From: an uncultured Collinsella sp.
GTDB taxonomy: Bacteria > Actinomycetota > Coriobacteriia > Coriobacteriales > Coriobacteriaceae
Direction: 5' to 3'
DNA length: 36,955 nt
Assembly (NCBI GenBank): GCA_900541675.1
Contig: UQKU01000022.1
Coordinates: forward strand, 1-36,955
Position numbers and translations under genes: made by a program
In this document: positions 16,163 through 23,858 of the stretch, in pieces
How the letters are laid out: every line of letters starts with the position of its first letter
Position numbering within the stretch: position 1 is the first letter of the stretch
The notes under the pieces: model-generated
Seen by the model: the letters and a program-made list of their open reading frames with translations, nothing else
Database searches by the model: none
What the model was told of the DNA's origin: nothing

Positions 16163-16187
16163 TGTTTTGAGAAAGGTTGAGTCGAAC

Positions 16188-16874
16188 ATGACCGTTGATC
16201 CTTTGATCCAGTCCCTGAAGGGCAAGCTCGTCGTGAGCGTTCAGGCGTATATGGGCGAGCCGCTTCGTACGCCCGAGACCATGGCTCAAATGTCTCGCGC
16301 TTGCGAGCTTGGCGGCGCCGCCGCCATTCGCTGCCAGGGCCTTGCCGACATTGCCGCCATTAAGGGTCGCTGTGAGGTTCCCGTCATCGGTCTGTGGAAG
16401 GACGGGCACGAGGGCGTTTACATCACGCCGACGCTGCGTCACGCTCGTGCCTGCGTTGCTGCGGGTGCCGATATCGTGGCGATCGACGCCACCGATCGTC
16501 CGCGTCCCGATGGCAAGTCGGTCGAGGATACCTTCCGCCCGCTGCACGAGGAGGGTGTGCTCCTGATGGCGGATTGTGCCACCATCGAGGACATTCGCCG
16601 TGCGGTTGATATGGGCTTCGACCTGGTATCCACCACACTCTCTCACGGTGTCGCCGCCATCGACTGCACCATGGCCGATGGCCCCGACCTGCCGCTCCTG
16701 CGTCAGGCGACCGAGGAATTTCCCGGCCTTCCCATCATTTGCGAGGGTCGCGTGCATACGCCCGAGGAGGCTCGCGCTGCAATCGACGCCGGCGCGTGGG
16801 CCGTTGTCGTCGGCACCGCTATCACGCACCCCACGAGTATTACAAGTTGGTTCAAGGCTGCGCTTGAGGCGTAA
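16188..16874 (+). CDS. nanE: N-acetylmannosamine-6-phosphate 2-epimerase
   Basis: A 228-residue TIM-barrel epimerase converting ManNAc-6-P to GlcNAc-6-P, the step that joins sialic-acid breakdown to amino-sugar metabolism. Family motifs are plain: LVVSVQAYMGEPL, AAAIRCQGLADI, VPVIGLWK (the conserved catalytic Lys), VYITPTLRHA, IVAIDATDRPRPDG, GFDLVSTTLSHG, ICEGRVHTPEEA and AVVVGTAITHPTSITSWF. ATG at 16188 is chosen over an in-frame GTG (16149) that lies inside hairpin B; GAAAGG (16171-16176) is the ribosome site, a slightly long 11 nt away. It is the last gene of the operon and is followed by a terminator. GlcNAc-6-P deacetylase and glucosamine-6-P deaminase are not in the window and must lie elsewhere. 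Confidence 0.95.
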   Translation: MTVDPLIQSLKGKLVVSVQAYMGEPLRTPETMAQMSRACELGGAAAIRCQGLADIAAIKGRCEVPVIGLWKDGHEGVYITPTLRHARACVAAGADIVAIDATDRPRPDGKSVEDTFRPLHEEGVLLMADCATIEDIRRAVDMGFDLVSTTLSHGVAAIDCTMADGPDLPLLRQATEEFPGLPIICEGRVHTPEEARAAIDAGAWAVVVGTAITHPTSITSWFKAALEA

Positions 16875-16901
16875 GACGGGCCTTGTATCCGCTTGGGGCG
16901 G

Positions 16902-16907
16902 TATACT
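16902..16907 (+). promoter_or_regulatory. Possible -10 element upstream of rapZ
   Basis: TATACT preceded by GGCGG lies 66 nt before the rapZ start and upstream of the nan terminator. No convincing -35 is at the right distance (TTGTAT at 16883 is only 13 nt away). If used, the transcript would have to cross the terminator hairpin at 16926. Confidence 0.3.
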
Positions 16908-16925
16908 CAATAAAGGCAATTGATC

Positions 16926-16960
16926 GCGCGGGATCCGCTGGCCGGGTCCCGCGCTTATTT
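16926..16960 (+). terminator. Terminator of the sialic-acid operon
   Basis: GCGCGGGA pairs with TCCCGCGC (8 bp, extendable inward) around a 13-nt loop and is followed by TTATTTT. It lies 51 nt after the nanE stop and 13 nt before the rapZ start. Confidence 0.8.
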
Positions 16961-16972
16961 TAGGAGGCACAC

Positions 16973-17893
16973 ATGCAAAAGGGAGATGCCATGGATGCGG
17001 CGGAGCGCTCGGAGCGTATCCCCGATATCGTTATCATCACCGGAATGTCCGGCTCGGGCCGAACGCAAGCCATGCATGTGTTTGAGGACATGGGCTATTT
17101 TTGTATCGACAACCTGCCCCCACGCCTGATTGCCCAGCTTGCTGAGCTCGTTGGCATCAATACGGGCGTGGGCAGGCACCTTGCCGTTACCTGCGACCTG
17201 CGTAGCCAGGGCTTGTTCGATGAACTGCTCGATGCTGTTGCCGCACTGGAAGAGCGCGAGATGAGCTGCGACATTGTGTTTCTCGAGGCGTCTGACGAGG
17301 TGCTGATTCGCCGGTATAGCGAAAACCGTCGTCGCCATCCCATTGCAAAGCCGGGGGAGACCACGGCCGACGCTATTCAGCGTGAACGTCTGCAGCTGCA
17401 GGGCGTTCGCGATCGAGCCGATATGATTATCGACACGAGCCGCTTGCGCACTTCTGCCTTGCGCAACAAGCTGCGCATGGCTTTTTCCGAGCTGTCCGAC
17501 CAGCAGCTTATGGATGTCCACGTGTTCTCGTTTGGCTTTAAGCATGGCATGCCCATCGAGGCGGATATCATGATCGATGTTCGCTTCTTGCCCAATCCTT
17601 TCTACGATCCCGAGATGCGCACCATGACCGGTCTCGATAAGAAGGTCTCCGATTTTGTCTTGGACCACCCCAAGACCCAGGAGTTCTGGAAGGCCTGGAC
17701 TCAGCTGCTCGATACGGTCATGCCGGGTTATATCGCAGAGGGCAAGCCGCAGCTTTCCATTGCTATCGGCTGCACAGGCGGACAGCACCGTAGCGTCGCC
17801 ATTGCCGAGGCCACGGCCCGCTACCTGGAGGGTGCTCAGTATCATGTGAGCATCTCCCACCGTGACCTGTCGCGTGCCAACACGAAGGCATAG
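16973..17893 (+). CDS. rapZ: RapZ/YvcJ-family nucleotide-binding protein
   Basis: A 306-residue protein of the RapZ (YvcJ) family. The N-terminal half has the P-loop GMSGSGRT with Arg in place of the usual Lys, as is common in Actinobacteria, then EDMGYFCIDNLPP and a second nucleotide site around VTCDLRSQG. The C-terminal half has DVRFLPNPFYDPEMR and the conserved CTGGQHRSV loop. In E. coli RapZ controls glucosamine-6-phosphate synthase through small RNA decay; in Gram-positives the role is less defined. Sitting next to a pathway that feeds GlcNAc-6-P is suggestive but may be chance. ATG at 16973 follows AGGAGG (16962-16967); an in-frame ATG at 16991 is the alternative. whiA begins 6 nt after the stop. 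The yvcK gene commonly between them is missing here. Confidence 0.93.
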   Translation: MQKGDAMDAAERSERIPDIVIITGMSGSGRTQAMHVFEDMGYFCIDNLPPRLIAQLAELVGINTGVGRHLAVTCDLRSQGLFDELLDAVAALEEREMSCDIVFLEASDEVLIRRYSENRRRHPIAKPGETTADAIQRERLQLQGVRDRADMIIDTSRLRTSALRNKLRMAFSELSDQQLMDVHVFSFGFKHGMPIEADIMIDVRFLPNPFYDPEMRTMTGLDKKVSDFVLDHPKTQEFWKAWTQLLDTVMPGYIAEGKPQLSIAIGCTGGQHRSVAIAEATARYLEGAQYHVSISHRDLSRANTKA

Positions 17894-17899
17894 GTTTAC

Positions 17900-18829
17900 A
17901 TGTCGTTTACCGCTGAGGTGCGTGACGAGCTTGCGCGCTGCGAACCAGAATGCGAATACTGCGATTTGTCGACGCTTGCTGCGCTAACGCGTGTGAGCGG
18001 CACGCTTTCGCTGGCGGGCTCGGGACGGTACCGCTTGACGGTCGCGACCGAGACGGGTGCTGTGGCGCGCACGATGATTGCGCTGACGCATCGTATCCTT
18101 AAGCTCAAGACCGAATTCACGGTTCGTAAGTCGGTCCTGCACAAGGTACGAAACTATCTCATCACCTTGCCCGATCAGCCCGATTTGGATAAGGCTCTGG
18201 TGCTGCTGGGCATTCTCGACCGTAGGGGAGGGCTCGTCGCGGGTGTGCCGCGCCACATCGTCGCCCGTCCTTGCTGCAGGCTCGCCTATATTCGCGGTGC
18301 GCTGATTGCCGGAGGCTTTGTTGCCGACCCGCGTGGCGATTTTCATTTGGAGATCGCGGTTCAGGGCGAGGAGTATGCAAAGGGACTTTGCGACCTTCTG
18401 GAGCAGATTGGAGTTCACGCCCGCGTCAATGCGCGTCGCGGCTCGTATGCCGTGTACATCAAGAGTGCCGAGGAGATTAAACGTCTGTTACAGCTGATTG
18501 GCGCCAAGCGCAGCGTTGCCGAGATTGAAGAGGCCCGCGCGGTTAAGCTGGTGAAGAACGACGTGAATCGTCGCGTGAACGCAGAGCTTGCCAACCAGAC
18601 CAGAAGTGCCGGTGCCGCCCAACATCAGCTTGCGCTCATCGATGAGCTTGATCGGCGCGGTTTGCGCGAAACGCTGCCGGACGCTCTGGCAGTTTTTTGT
18701 GACTTACGCGAGCGTTACCCCGATCTCTCACTGCGAGATTTGGGGGAAATGGCCGACCCTCCTTTGTCGAAGTCGGCCTTGTATCACCGTGTTTTGCGCC
18801 TTGAAAAGCTCATTGAAGCAAGCGGGTAG
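17900..18829 (+). CDS. whiA: WhiA DNA-binding regulator
   Basis: A 309-residue WhiA protein: an N-terminal LAGLIDADG-like fold (GTLSLAGSGRYRLTVATE; RGALIAGGFVADPRGDFHLE) followed by the C-terminal helix-turn-helix (LSLRDLGEMADPPLSKSALYHRVLRLEKLIEA, about residues 272-305). In sporulating actinobacteria WhiA drives sporulation septation genes; in other Gram-positives it affects cell division and chromosome segregation, which is the likely role here. The N-terminus carries three closely spaced cysteines (ARCEPECEYCDL, residues 14-21), which could bind a metal. ATG at 17900 is 6 nt after the rapZ stop, so the genes are cotranscribed. Confidence 0.95.
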   Translation: MSFTAEVRDELARCEPECEYCDLSTLAALTRVSGTLSLAGSGRYRLTVATETGAVARTMIALTHRILKLKTEFTVRKSVLHKVRNYLITLPDQPDLDKALVLLGILDRRGGLVAGVPRHIVARPCCRLAYIRGALIAGGFVADPRGDFHLEIAVQGEEYAKGLCDLLEQIGVHARVNARRGSYAVYIKSAEEIKRLLQLIGAKRSVAEIEEARAVKLVKNDVNRRVNAELANQTRSAGAAQHQLALIDELDRRGLRETLPDALAVFCDLRERYPDLSLRDLGEMADPPLSKSALYHRVLRLEKLIEASG

Positions 18830-18893
18830 TTTAACGCAATAGCTTTTATGGTGGTTTAACTGCTGTTTTATACGTTAAAGCGTTTTAACGCAA
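18830..18893 (+). promoter_or_regulatory. Cluster of TTTAAC motifs and palindromic operator upstream of gap
   Basis: CGTTAAA-GCGT-TTTAACG (18873-18890) is a perfect 7-bp palindrome with a 4-nt centre. The 10-mer TTTAACGCAA occurs twice (18830-18839 and 18884-18893), and GTTTAAC again at about 18854-18860. Several spaced copies of one hexamer around a palindrome upstream of the glycolytic promoter suggest a repressor site (a CggR- or LacI-type protein would fit), but no regulator gene is present. Part of the palindrome could also act as a weak terminator of whiA. Confidence 0.45.
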
Positions 18894-18920
18894 ATTTGAT
18901 TTTCAATTTCGAGCATTCTC

Positions 18921-18950
18921 GTGAAATTCAAGCCAAAAAAAAGGTATATT
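18921..18950 (+). promoter_or_regulatory. Promoter of the gap-pgk-tpiA-gpmI cluster
   Basis: A good -10, TATATT (18945-18950), is preceded by an A tract and a weak -35 (GTGAAA at 18921 or TGAAAT at 18922, 17-18 nt away). The leader before the gap ATG would be about 65 nt. Confidence 0.5.
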
Positions 18951-19022
18951 AGGCGAGTGGTTAGTTTGTGGGCCTCAACGGCAGGCGCTGTAGCTTGCGG
19001 GGGCCTTACGAAAGGAGATACA

Positions 19023-20048
19023 ATGGCAGTAAAGGTTGCTATTAACGGCTTCGGTCGCATCGGTCGTCTGGCCTTCCGCCAGATGTTCGGTCATGAGGGC
19101 TCCGAGATCGTCGCTATCAACGACCTCACCTCTCCCGATATGCTCGCTTACCTGCTGAAGTACGACTCCACGCAGGGCAACTATGCTCGCGATCACGAGG
19201 TCGTCGCTGGCGAGGATTCCATCACCGTTGACGGCAAGGAGATCAAGATCTACAAGGAGGCCGACGCCAACAACCTGCCTTGGGGCGACCTCGACGTCGA
19301 CGTCGTTCTCGAGTGCACCGGCTTCTACACCAGCAAGGCTAAGGCTCAGGCCCACATCAACGCTGGCGCCAAGAAGGTCGTCATCTCCGCTCCGGCCGGC
19401 AGCGATCTGCCCACCATCGTGTACAACGTCAACCATGAGACGCTGACCGCTGAGGACAACATCATCTCCGCTGCTTCCTGCACCACCAACTGCCTCGCCC
19501 CGATGGCCAAGGGCCTGAACGACTTCGCTCCCATCGTCTCCGGCATCATGACCACCATCCACGCCTTCACCGGCGACCAGATGCCGCTCGACGGCCCGCA
19601 GCGCAAGGGCAACTTCCGTCGCTCCCGCGCCTGCTCCGAGAACATCGTCCCGAACACCACGGGCGCTGCCAAGGCCATCGGCCTGGTTCTCCCCGAGCTC
19701 AACGGCAAGCTCATCGGTGCCGCCCAGCGCGTCCCGACGCCGACCGGCTCGCTGACCAACCTCTACGCCGTCGTTGACAAGAAGGTCACCGTCGACGAGG
19801 TCAACGCTGCCATGAAGGCCTACGCCGAGACCATCCCCGATACCTTCGCCTACAACGAGGACCAGATCGTCTCCCGCGACATCGTCGGCGAGACCCACGG
19901 CTCCATCTTCGACGCCACTCAGACCATGTGCTCTGATCTCGGCAACGGCCAGACCCTCGTTCAGGTCACCTCTTGGTACGACAACGAGAACTCCTACACC
20001 TCTCAGATGGTCCGCACCATCAAGTACTTCGAGAAGTTCGTTGCTTAA
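19023..20048 (+). CDS. gap: Glyceraldehyde-3-phosphate dehydrogenase, type I
   Basis: A 341-residue glycolytic GAPDH that oxidises glyceraldehyde-3-P to 1,3-bisphosphoglycerate with NAD. The Rossmann start VAINGFGRIGRLAFRQ, catalytic Cys153 in SAASCTTNCLAP, the His region TIHAFTGDQMPLDGP and the C-terminal SWYDNENSYTSQM are all intact. IVAINDLTS after the second strand carries the Asp typical of NAD preference. ATG at 19023 follows AAAGGAGA (19010-19017); an open frame continues upstream to 18921 but through the promoter region, so it is not coding. Codon use is strongly biased to C- and G-ending codons, as expected for a highly expressed gene. A terminator separates it from pgk, so its message level probably exceeds that of the downstream genes. 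Confidence 0.98.
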   Translation: MAVKVAINGFGRIGRLAFRQMFGHEGSEIVAINDLTSPDMLAYLLKYDSTQGNYARDHEVVAGEDSITVDGKEIKIYKEADANNLPWGDLDVDVVLECTGFYTSKAKAQAHINAGAKKVVISAPAGSDLPTIVYNVNHETLTAEDNIISAASCTTNCLAPMAKGLNDFAPIVSGIMTTIHAFTGDQMPLDGPQRKGNFRRSRACSENIVPNTTGAAKAIGLVLPELNGKLIGAAQRVPTPTGSLTNLYAVVDKKVTVDEVNAAMKAYAETIPDTFAYNEDQIVSRDIVGETHGSIFDATQTMCSDLGNGQTLVQVTSWYDNENSYTSQMVRTIKYFEKFVA

Positions 20049-20085
20049 TTTAGCTTTTAGCGAATAGCTCGTTGAGCGTCTAAAG

Positions 20086-20133
20086 AAGGGCGCGGCCTCA
20101 TAGGGCTTACACCCTAGGGTCGCGCCCTTTTTA
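20086..20133 (+). terminator. Terminator/attenuator between gap and pgk
   Basis: AAGGGCGCG pairs with CGCGCCCTT around a loop that itself contains an imperfect AGGGC/ACCCT pairing, followed by TTTTTAT. It is a good intrinsic terminator 37 nt after gap. Because pgk lacks an obvious promoter, partial read-through is likely. Confidence 0.8.
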
Positions 20134-20188
20134 TAGGAAATCGTCTGCCGTAATGGGAGGCAGACACGTACGAAAGGTAGAAGCAAAC

Positions 20189-21379
20189 ATGGCCTTTACC
20201 AAGAAGACCGTCCGCGACATCGATGTCGACGGCAAGCGCGTTCTCGTCCGCGTTGACTTCAACGTGCCTATCAAGGATGGCGTCGTTGGCGACACCACCC
20301 GTATCAAGGCTGCCCTGCCCACCATCAACTACCTCGTTGAGCACAACGCTCGCGTCATCCTCATGAGCCACCTCGGCCGTCCTGAGGGCACTGGCTTCCA
20401 GCCCGAGCTTTCCCTCGAGCCTGTCGCCAAGAAGCTCGCTGAGCTCTCTGGCCTTGACGTTGCTTTTGTTGCCGACACGTATGGCGAGAAGGCCGCCGAG
20501 GCTGTCGCCGCCGTCGAGCCGGGCAAGGTCCTCGTTCTCGAGAACGTCCGTTTTGACAAGCGTGAGAAGAAGAACGATCCCGAGATCGCCAAGAAGCTCG
20601 CTTCCTATGGTGACGTCTTCGTTCTCGATGCCTTCGGCACCGCACACCGCGCCCAGGGTTCCGTCGTGGGCCCTGCCGCTTACCTGCCTGCCGTCGCCGG
20701 CTTCCTGCTCGAGAAGGAGGTCGACACGCTGACCGGCATCTTCGCCGAGCCCGAGCGCCCCTTCGTCGCCATCGTCGGCGGTTCCAAGGTTTCCTCCAAG
20801 ATCGGCGTTCTCGATCACCTCATCGACTCCGCTGATACCCTGATCATCGGTGGCGGCATGGCCTACACCTTCTTCCTGGCTCAGGGCCTGTCCGTCGGTC
20901 AGTCCCTCAAGGAAGAGGACTGGGTCGAGCGCGCCGGTGAGATGCTCAAGAAGGCCGAGGAGAAGGGCGTCAAGATCCTGCTCCCCATCGACAACCGCGT
21001 TGCTGATCACTTTGGCGAGGATGCTGTCCCCGAGGTTGTCGCTTCCGACGCTATCCCCGACGACCGTGAGGGTATGGACATCGGCCCCAAGACCGAGGAG
21101 CTCTACGCCGAGGCTGTCAAGGGTGCCAAGACTGTGTTCTGGAATGGCCCCATGGGCGTCTTCGAGTTCGATAACTTCGCTCACGGCACCCAGGCTATCG
21201 CCGAGGCTGTCGCCGAGGCTGATTGCACCTCGATCATCGGTGGTGGCGACTCTGTCGCAGCCGTCAACAAGTTCAACCTGGCCGACAAGATGAGCTGGAT
21301 CTCTACCGGTGGTGGCGCTTCCATGGAGCTCGTCGAGGGTAAGGCCCTGCCCGGAGTGGAGGCGCTTCTCGATGCCTAA
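20189..21379 (+). CDS. pgk: Phosphoglycerate kinase
   Basis: A 396-residue PGK, normal for bacteria. Motifs: VLVRVDFNVPIKDG (substrate Arg/Asp/Asn), MSHLGRP, ENVRFDKREKKND, DAFGTAHRAQGSV, GGSKVSSKIGVL, FWNGPMGVFEFDNFAHGT and the ATP-binding GGGDSVAAV near the end. It transfers phosphate from 1,3-bisphosphoglycerate to ADP. ATG at 20189 gives the family N-terminus (FTKKTVRDIDVDGKRV), with GAAAGG at 20172-20177; an in-frame ATG at 20153 lies within a small hairpin (GTCTGCC/GGCAGAC) and adds 12 unrelated residues. The last codons overlap the tpiA start by 8 nt, so the two are translationally coupled. Confidence 0.98.
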   Translation: MAFTKKTVRDIDVDGKRVLVRVDFNVPIKDGVVGDTTRIKAALPTINYLVEHNARVILMSHLGRPEGTGFQPELSLEPVAKKLAELSGLDVAFVADTYGEKAAEAVAAVEPGKVLVLENVRFDKREKKNDPEIAKKLASYGDVFVLDAFGTAHRAQGSVVGPAAYLPAVAGFLLEKEVDTLTGIFAEPERPFVAIVGGSKVSSKIGVLDHLIDSADTLIIGGGMAYTFFLAQGLSVGQSLKEEDWVERAGEMLKKAEEKGVKILLPIDNRVADHFGEDAVPEVVASDAIPDDREGMDIGPKTEELYAEAVKGAKTVFWNGPMGVFEFDNFAHGTQAIAEAVAEADCTSIIGGGDSVAAVNKFNLADKMSWISTGGGASMELVEGKALPGVEALLDA

Positions 21380-22139
21380 TCGCACCCTTCTTATCGCTGG
21401 TAACTGGAAGATGAACAACGACGTCGCCGAGGCCGCCAAGCTCGCCGACGAGCTGGCTCAGGCTCTGCCCGAGGTTCCGGCTGGCGTCGAGGTGCTCGTC
21501 TGCCCTCCGACCATCGACATCACCACGGTTCATGACCGTATTCAGGCTGCCCCCATCGCCCTCGGTGCACAGAACGTGTACTGGGAGGCCAAGGGTGCCT
21601 TCACCGGTGAGTCTTCTTGCGACATGCTCAAGTCCGCTGGCTGCACCTACTGCATCATCGGTCACTCCGAGCGTCGTGATTACTTCCACGAGACCGACGA
21701 GGATCAGAACAAGAAGGCCAAGGCCCTCGTTGCCGCCGGTCTTGTTCCTGTCTTCTGCTGCGGCGAGTCCCTTGAGGTCCGCGAGGCCGGCACCTATGTC
21801 GAGCACGTCGTGAACCAGGTCAAGGCTGGTCTCGAGGGTCTCGAGATCACTTGCCCCAAGCAGGTCGTCGTCGCCTACGAGCCCATCTGGGCCATCGGCA
21901 CCGGCAAGACCGCTACCGCCGAGGACGCTCAGGAGGTCTGCGGCGCTATCCGTGAGACCCTCAAGGAGATGTTCGGTGAGGAGCTCGCCGACGGCATCCG
22001 CGTTCTCTATGGTGGCTCTGCCAAGCCCGGCAACATCGCCGAGCTCGTCGCCAAGCCCGACGTCGACGGCGCCCTCGTGGGCGGCGCTTCGCTCAAGGCT
22101 GCCGACTTCGCCTCTATGGTCGTCAAGGCAGGCGAGTAG
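21372..22139 (+). CDS. tpiA: Triosephosphate isomerase
   Basis: A 255-residue TIM. The catalytic residues are in place: Asn11 and Lys13 (AGNWKMN), His98 (IGHSERR) and Glu170 (VAYEPIWAIGTGKTA), plus the phosphate loop YGGSAKPGN and GALVGGASL. It interconverts dihydroxyacetone-P and glyceraldehyde-3-P. The start is the ATG at 21372 inside the pgk 3' end (8-nt overlap), which fits the family N-terminus exactly; GGAGTGGAGG in pgk may serve as ribosome site. gpmI begins 5 nt after the stop. Confidence 0.98.
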   Translation: MPNRTLLIAGNWKMNNDVAEAAKLADELAQALPEVPAGVEVLVCPPTIDITTVHDRIQAAPIALGAQNVYWEAKGAFTGESSCDMLKSAGCTYCIIGHSERRDYFHETDEDQNKKAKALVAAGLVPVFCCGESLEVREAGTYVEHVVNQVKAGLEGLEITCPKQVVVAYEPIWAIGTGKTATAEDAQEVCGAIRETLKEMFGEELADGIRVLYGGSAKPGNIAELVAKPDVDGALVGGASLKAADFASMVVKAGE

Positions 22140-22144
22140 GACAT

Positions 22145-23698
22145 ATGGCACAGCGTCATCTTCCTGCACTCCTGATCATCATGGATGGTTGCGGCCTGGC
22201 TCCGGCCGATGGCGAGAACGCCGTCGCCGCTGCCAAGACGCCCTTCCTCGATAGCCTGTACGAGAAGTACCCCCACACCACGCTCGGCGCTTCGGGCGAG
22301 GACGTGGGTCTTCCCGATGGCCAGATGGGCAACTCCGAGGTGGGTCACCTCAACATCGGTGCCGGCCGCATCGTGTTCCAGGAGCTTTCGCGCATCAACA
22401 ATGCCATCAAGGACGGCTCCATCGCCAAGAACGAGGTCTTCGTCAAGGCTATGGACGACGTCAAGGCTGACGGCAAGACTCTCCACCTCATGGGCCTTAT
22501 GAGCCCTGGCGGTGTTCATTCTCATATGAGCCACGTCGAGGCTCTGGTCAAGATGGCTGCCGAGCACGGTGTCAAGACCGTTCGCGTCCACGCCTTCATG
22601 GATGGTCGCGACGTTGACCCGCAGTCCGGTGCCGGTTACATGAGTGAGTTCTGCGCCTTCCTGGCTAAGATCTCCGAGGAGACCGGTTGCGACGCTCGCG
22701 TTGCCACCGTCTCGGGCCGTTATTGGGCCATGGACCGCGACAACCGTTGGGAGCGCATCCAGCGCGCCTACGATGTCATGGTCAACGCATCCGATGCCGA
22801 TACCGACCCTGTTGCCGGTATCAAGGCCTACTACGAGAAGGATCCGCGCGGCGACGAGTTCGTCGAGCCCTTCGCTGCCCACAACGAGGGCATCCACGAG
22901 GGCGACGCGGCCATCTTCTTCAACTTCCGTCCCGACCGCGCTCGTCAGATGACTCGCGTGTTCACGGACAAGGAGTTCGACGGCTTTGAGCGCGAGCAGA
23001 TCAAGCTTTCGCACTTTGTGACGATGACCGAGTACGACCCGACGTTTGACGTCGAGGTCGCCTTCCCCAAGACGTTCCCCGAGAACGTTCTGGCCGACGT
23101 TATCGCCGCCAATGGCCTGAAGCAGCTGCACACCGCCGAGACCGAGAAGTACGCCCACGTGACGTTCTTCCTCAACGGCGGCATCGAGGAGCCCAAGGAG
23201 GGCGAGGAGCGCGTGCTCGTCGCTTCTCCCAAGGTCGCTACCTACGACCTGCAACCTGAGATGAGCGCTCCCGAGGTTACCGAGAAGCTTGTCGCCGCCA
23301 TCAACGAGGATCGCGCTGATTTCTACATCGTGAACTTCGCAAACTGCGACATGGTTGGTCACACCGGTGTCTTCGACGCTGCCGTTAAGGCCGTCGAGGC
23401 TGTTGACGATGCCCTGTCCAAGGTTGTCCCGGCGATTCTCGCTAAGGGCGGCTTTGCGCTGATTACCGCCGATCACGGCAACGCCGATCACATGTTTGAC
23501 GTTGCTTCCGACGGTTCCAAGCATCCGTTCACGGCTCACACCACCAACCGCGTGCCGTTCATCATCGTTGATGAGAAGGCACAGCTCACCGGTATCGAGG
23601 ACGGCCGTCTTTCCGATATCGCTCCGACCATGCTCACCATGGCTGGTATTGAGCCTTCCGCCGAGATGACGGGTCGCGTACTCGCCACCGAGGCCTAA
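22145..23698 (+). CDS. gpmI: 2,3-bisphosphoglycerate-independent phosphoglycerate mutase
   Basis: A 517-residue metal-dependent mutase of the alkaline-phosphatase superfamily, converting 3-phosphoglycerate to 2-phosphoglycerate. Visible: metal ligand LLIIMDGCG, phosphoryl-accepting Ser64 in GQMGNSEVGHLNIGAGR, HSHMSHV, HAFMDGRDVDP, FNFRPDRARQMTR, and the C-terminal metal cluster NFANCDMVGHTG and TADHGNADHM. ATG at 22145 follows AGTAGGAC overlapping the tpiA stop. Enolase is not in the window. A strong terminator follows. Confidence 0.98.
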   Translation: MAQRHLPALLIIMDGCGLAPADGENAVAAAKTPFLDSLYEKYPHTTLGASGEDVGLPDGQMGNSEVGHLNIGAGRIVFQELSRINNAIKDGSIAKNEVFVKAMDDVKADGKTLHLMGLMSPGGVHSHMSHVEALVKMAAEHGVKTVRVHAFMDGRDVDPQSGAGYMSEFCAFLAKISEETGCDARVATVSGRYWAMDRDNRWERIQRAYDVMVNASDADTDPVAGIKAYYEKDPRGDEFVEPFAAHNEGIHEGDAAIFFNFRPDRARQMTRVFTDKEFDGFEREQIKLSHFVTMTEYDPTFDVEVAFPKTFPENVLADVIAANGLKQLHTAETEKYAHVTFFLNGGIEEPKEGEERVLVASPKVATYDLQPEMSAPEVTEKLVAAINEDRADFYIVNFANCDMVGHTGVFDAAVKAVEAVDDALSKVVPAILAKGGFALITADHGNADHMFDVASDGSKHPFTAHTTNRVPFIIVDEKAQLTGIEDGRLSDIAPTMLTMAGIEPSAEMTGRVLATEA

Positions 23699-23725
23699 TA
23701 GAAAACAAATACCGTTTTCTAGTAA

Positions 23726-23761
23726 GGGGGTTGTCCACAACCGGACAACCCTCTTTTTTTT
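23726..23761 (+). terminator. Strong intrinsic terminator after gpmI
   Basis: GGGTTGTCC pairs with GGACAACCC around ACAACC and is followed by eight T residues (after CTC). A smaller hairpin, AGAAAAC/GTTTTCT, just precedes it at 23700-23720. It ends the glycolytic transcript. Confidence 0.92.
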
Positions 23762-23858
23762 GCGCTATTTCTACCTCGTCACCAAATGGCTGATGGGGGA
23801 GTGCTGGGGGTTGTGGTACAGTACTGGAGTTTGAATTGTTCTATTAAGGAGCTTATCT

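Noticed and set aside
18921..19022. N-terminal extension of GAPDH from the GTG at 18921
   Set aside because: The extension would overlap the promoter and ribosome site, and the family N-terminus begins exactly at the ATG at 19023.
18975..20186. Long minus-strand frames opposite gap, pgk, tpiA and gpmI
   Set aside because: Same explanation: highly biased codon use in glycolytic genes clears stops from the opposite strand. No recognisable protein family is seen.
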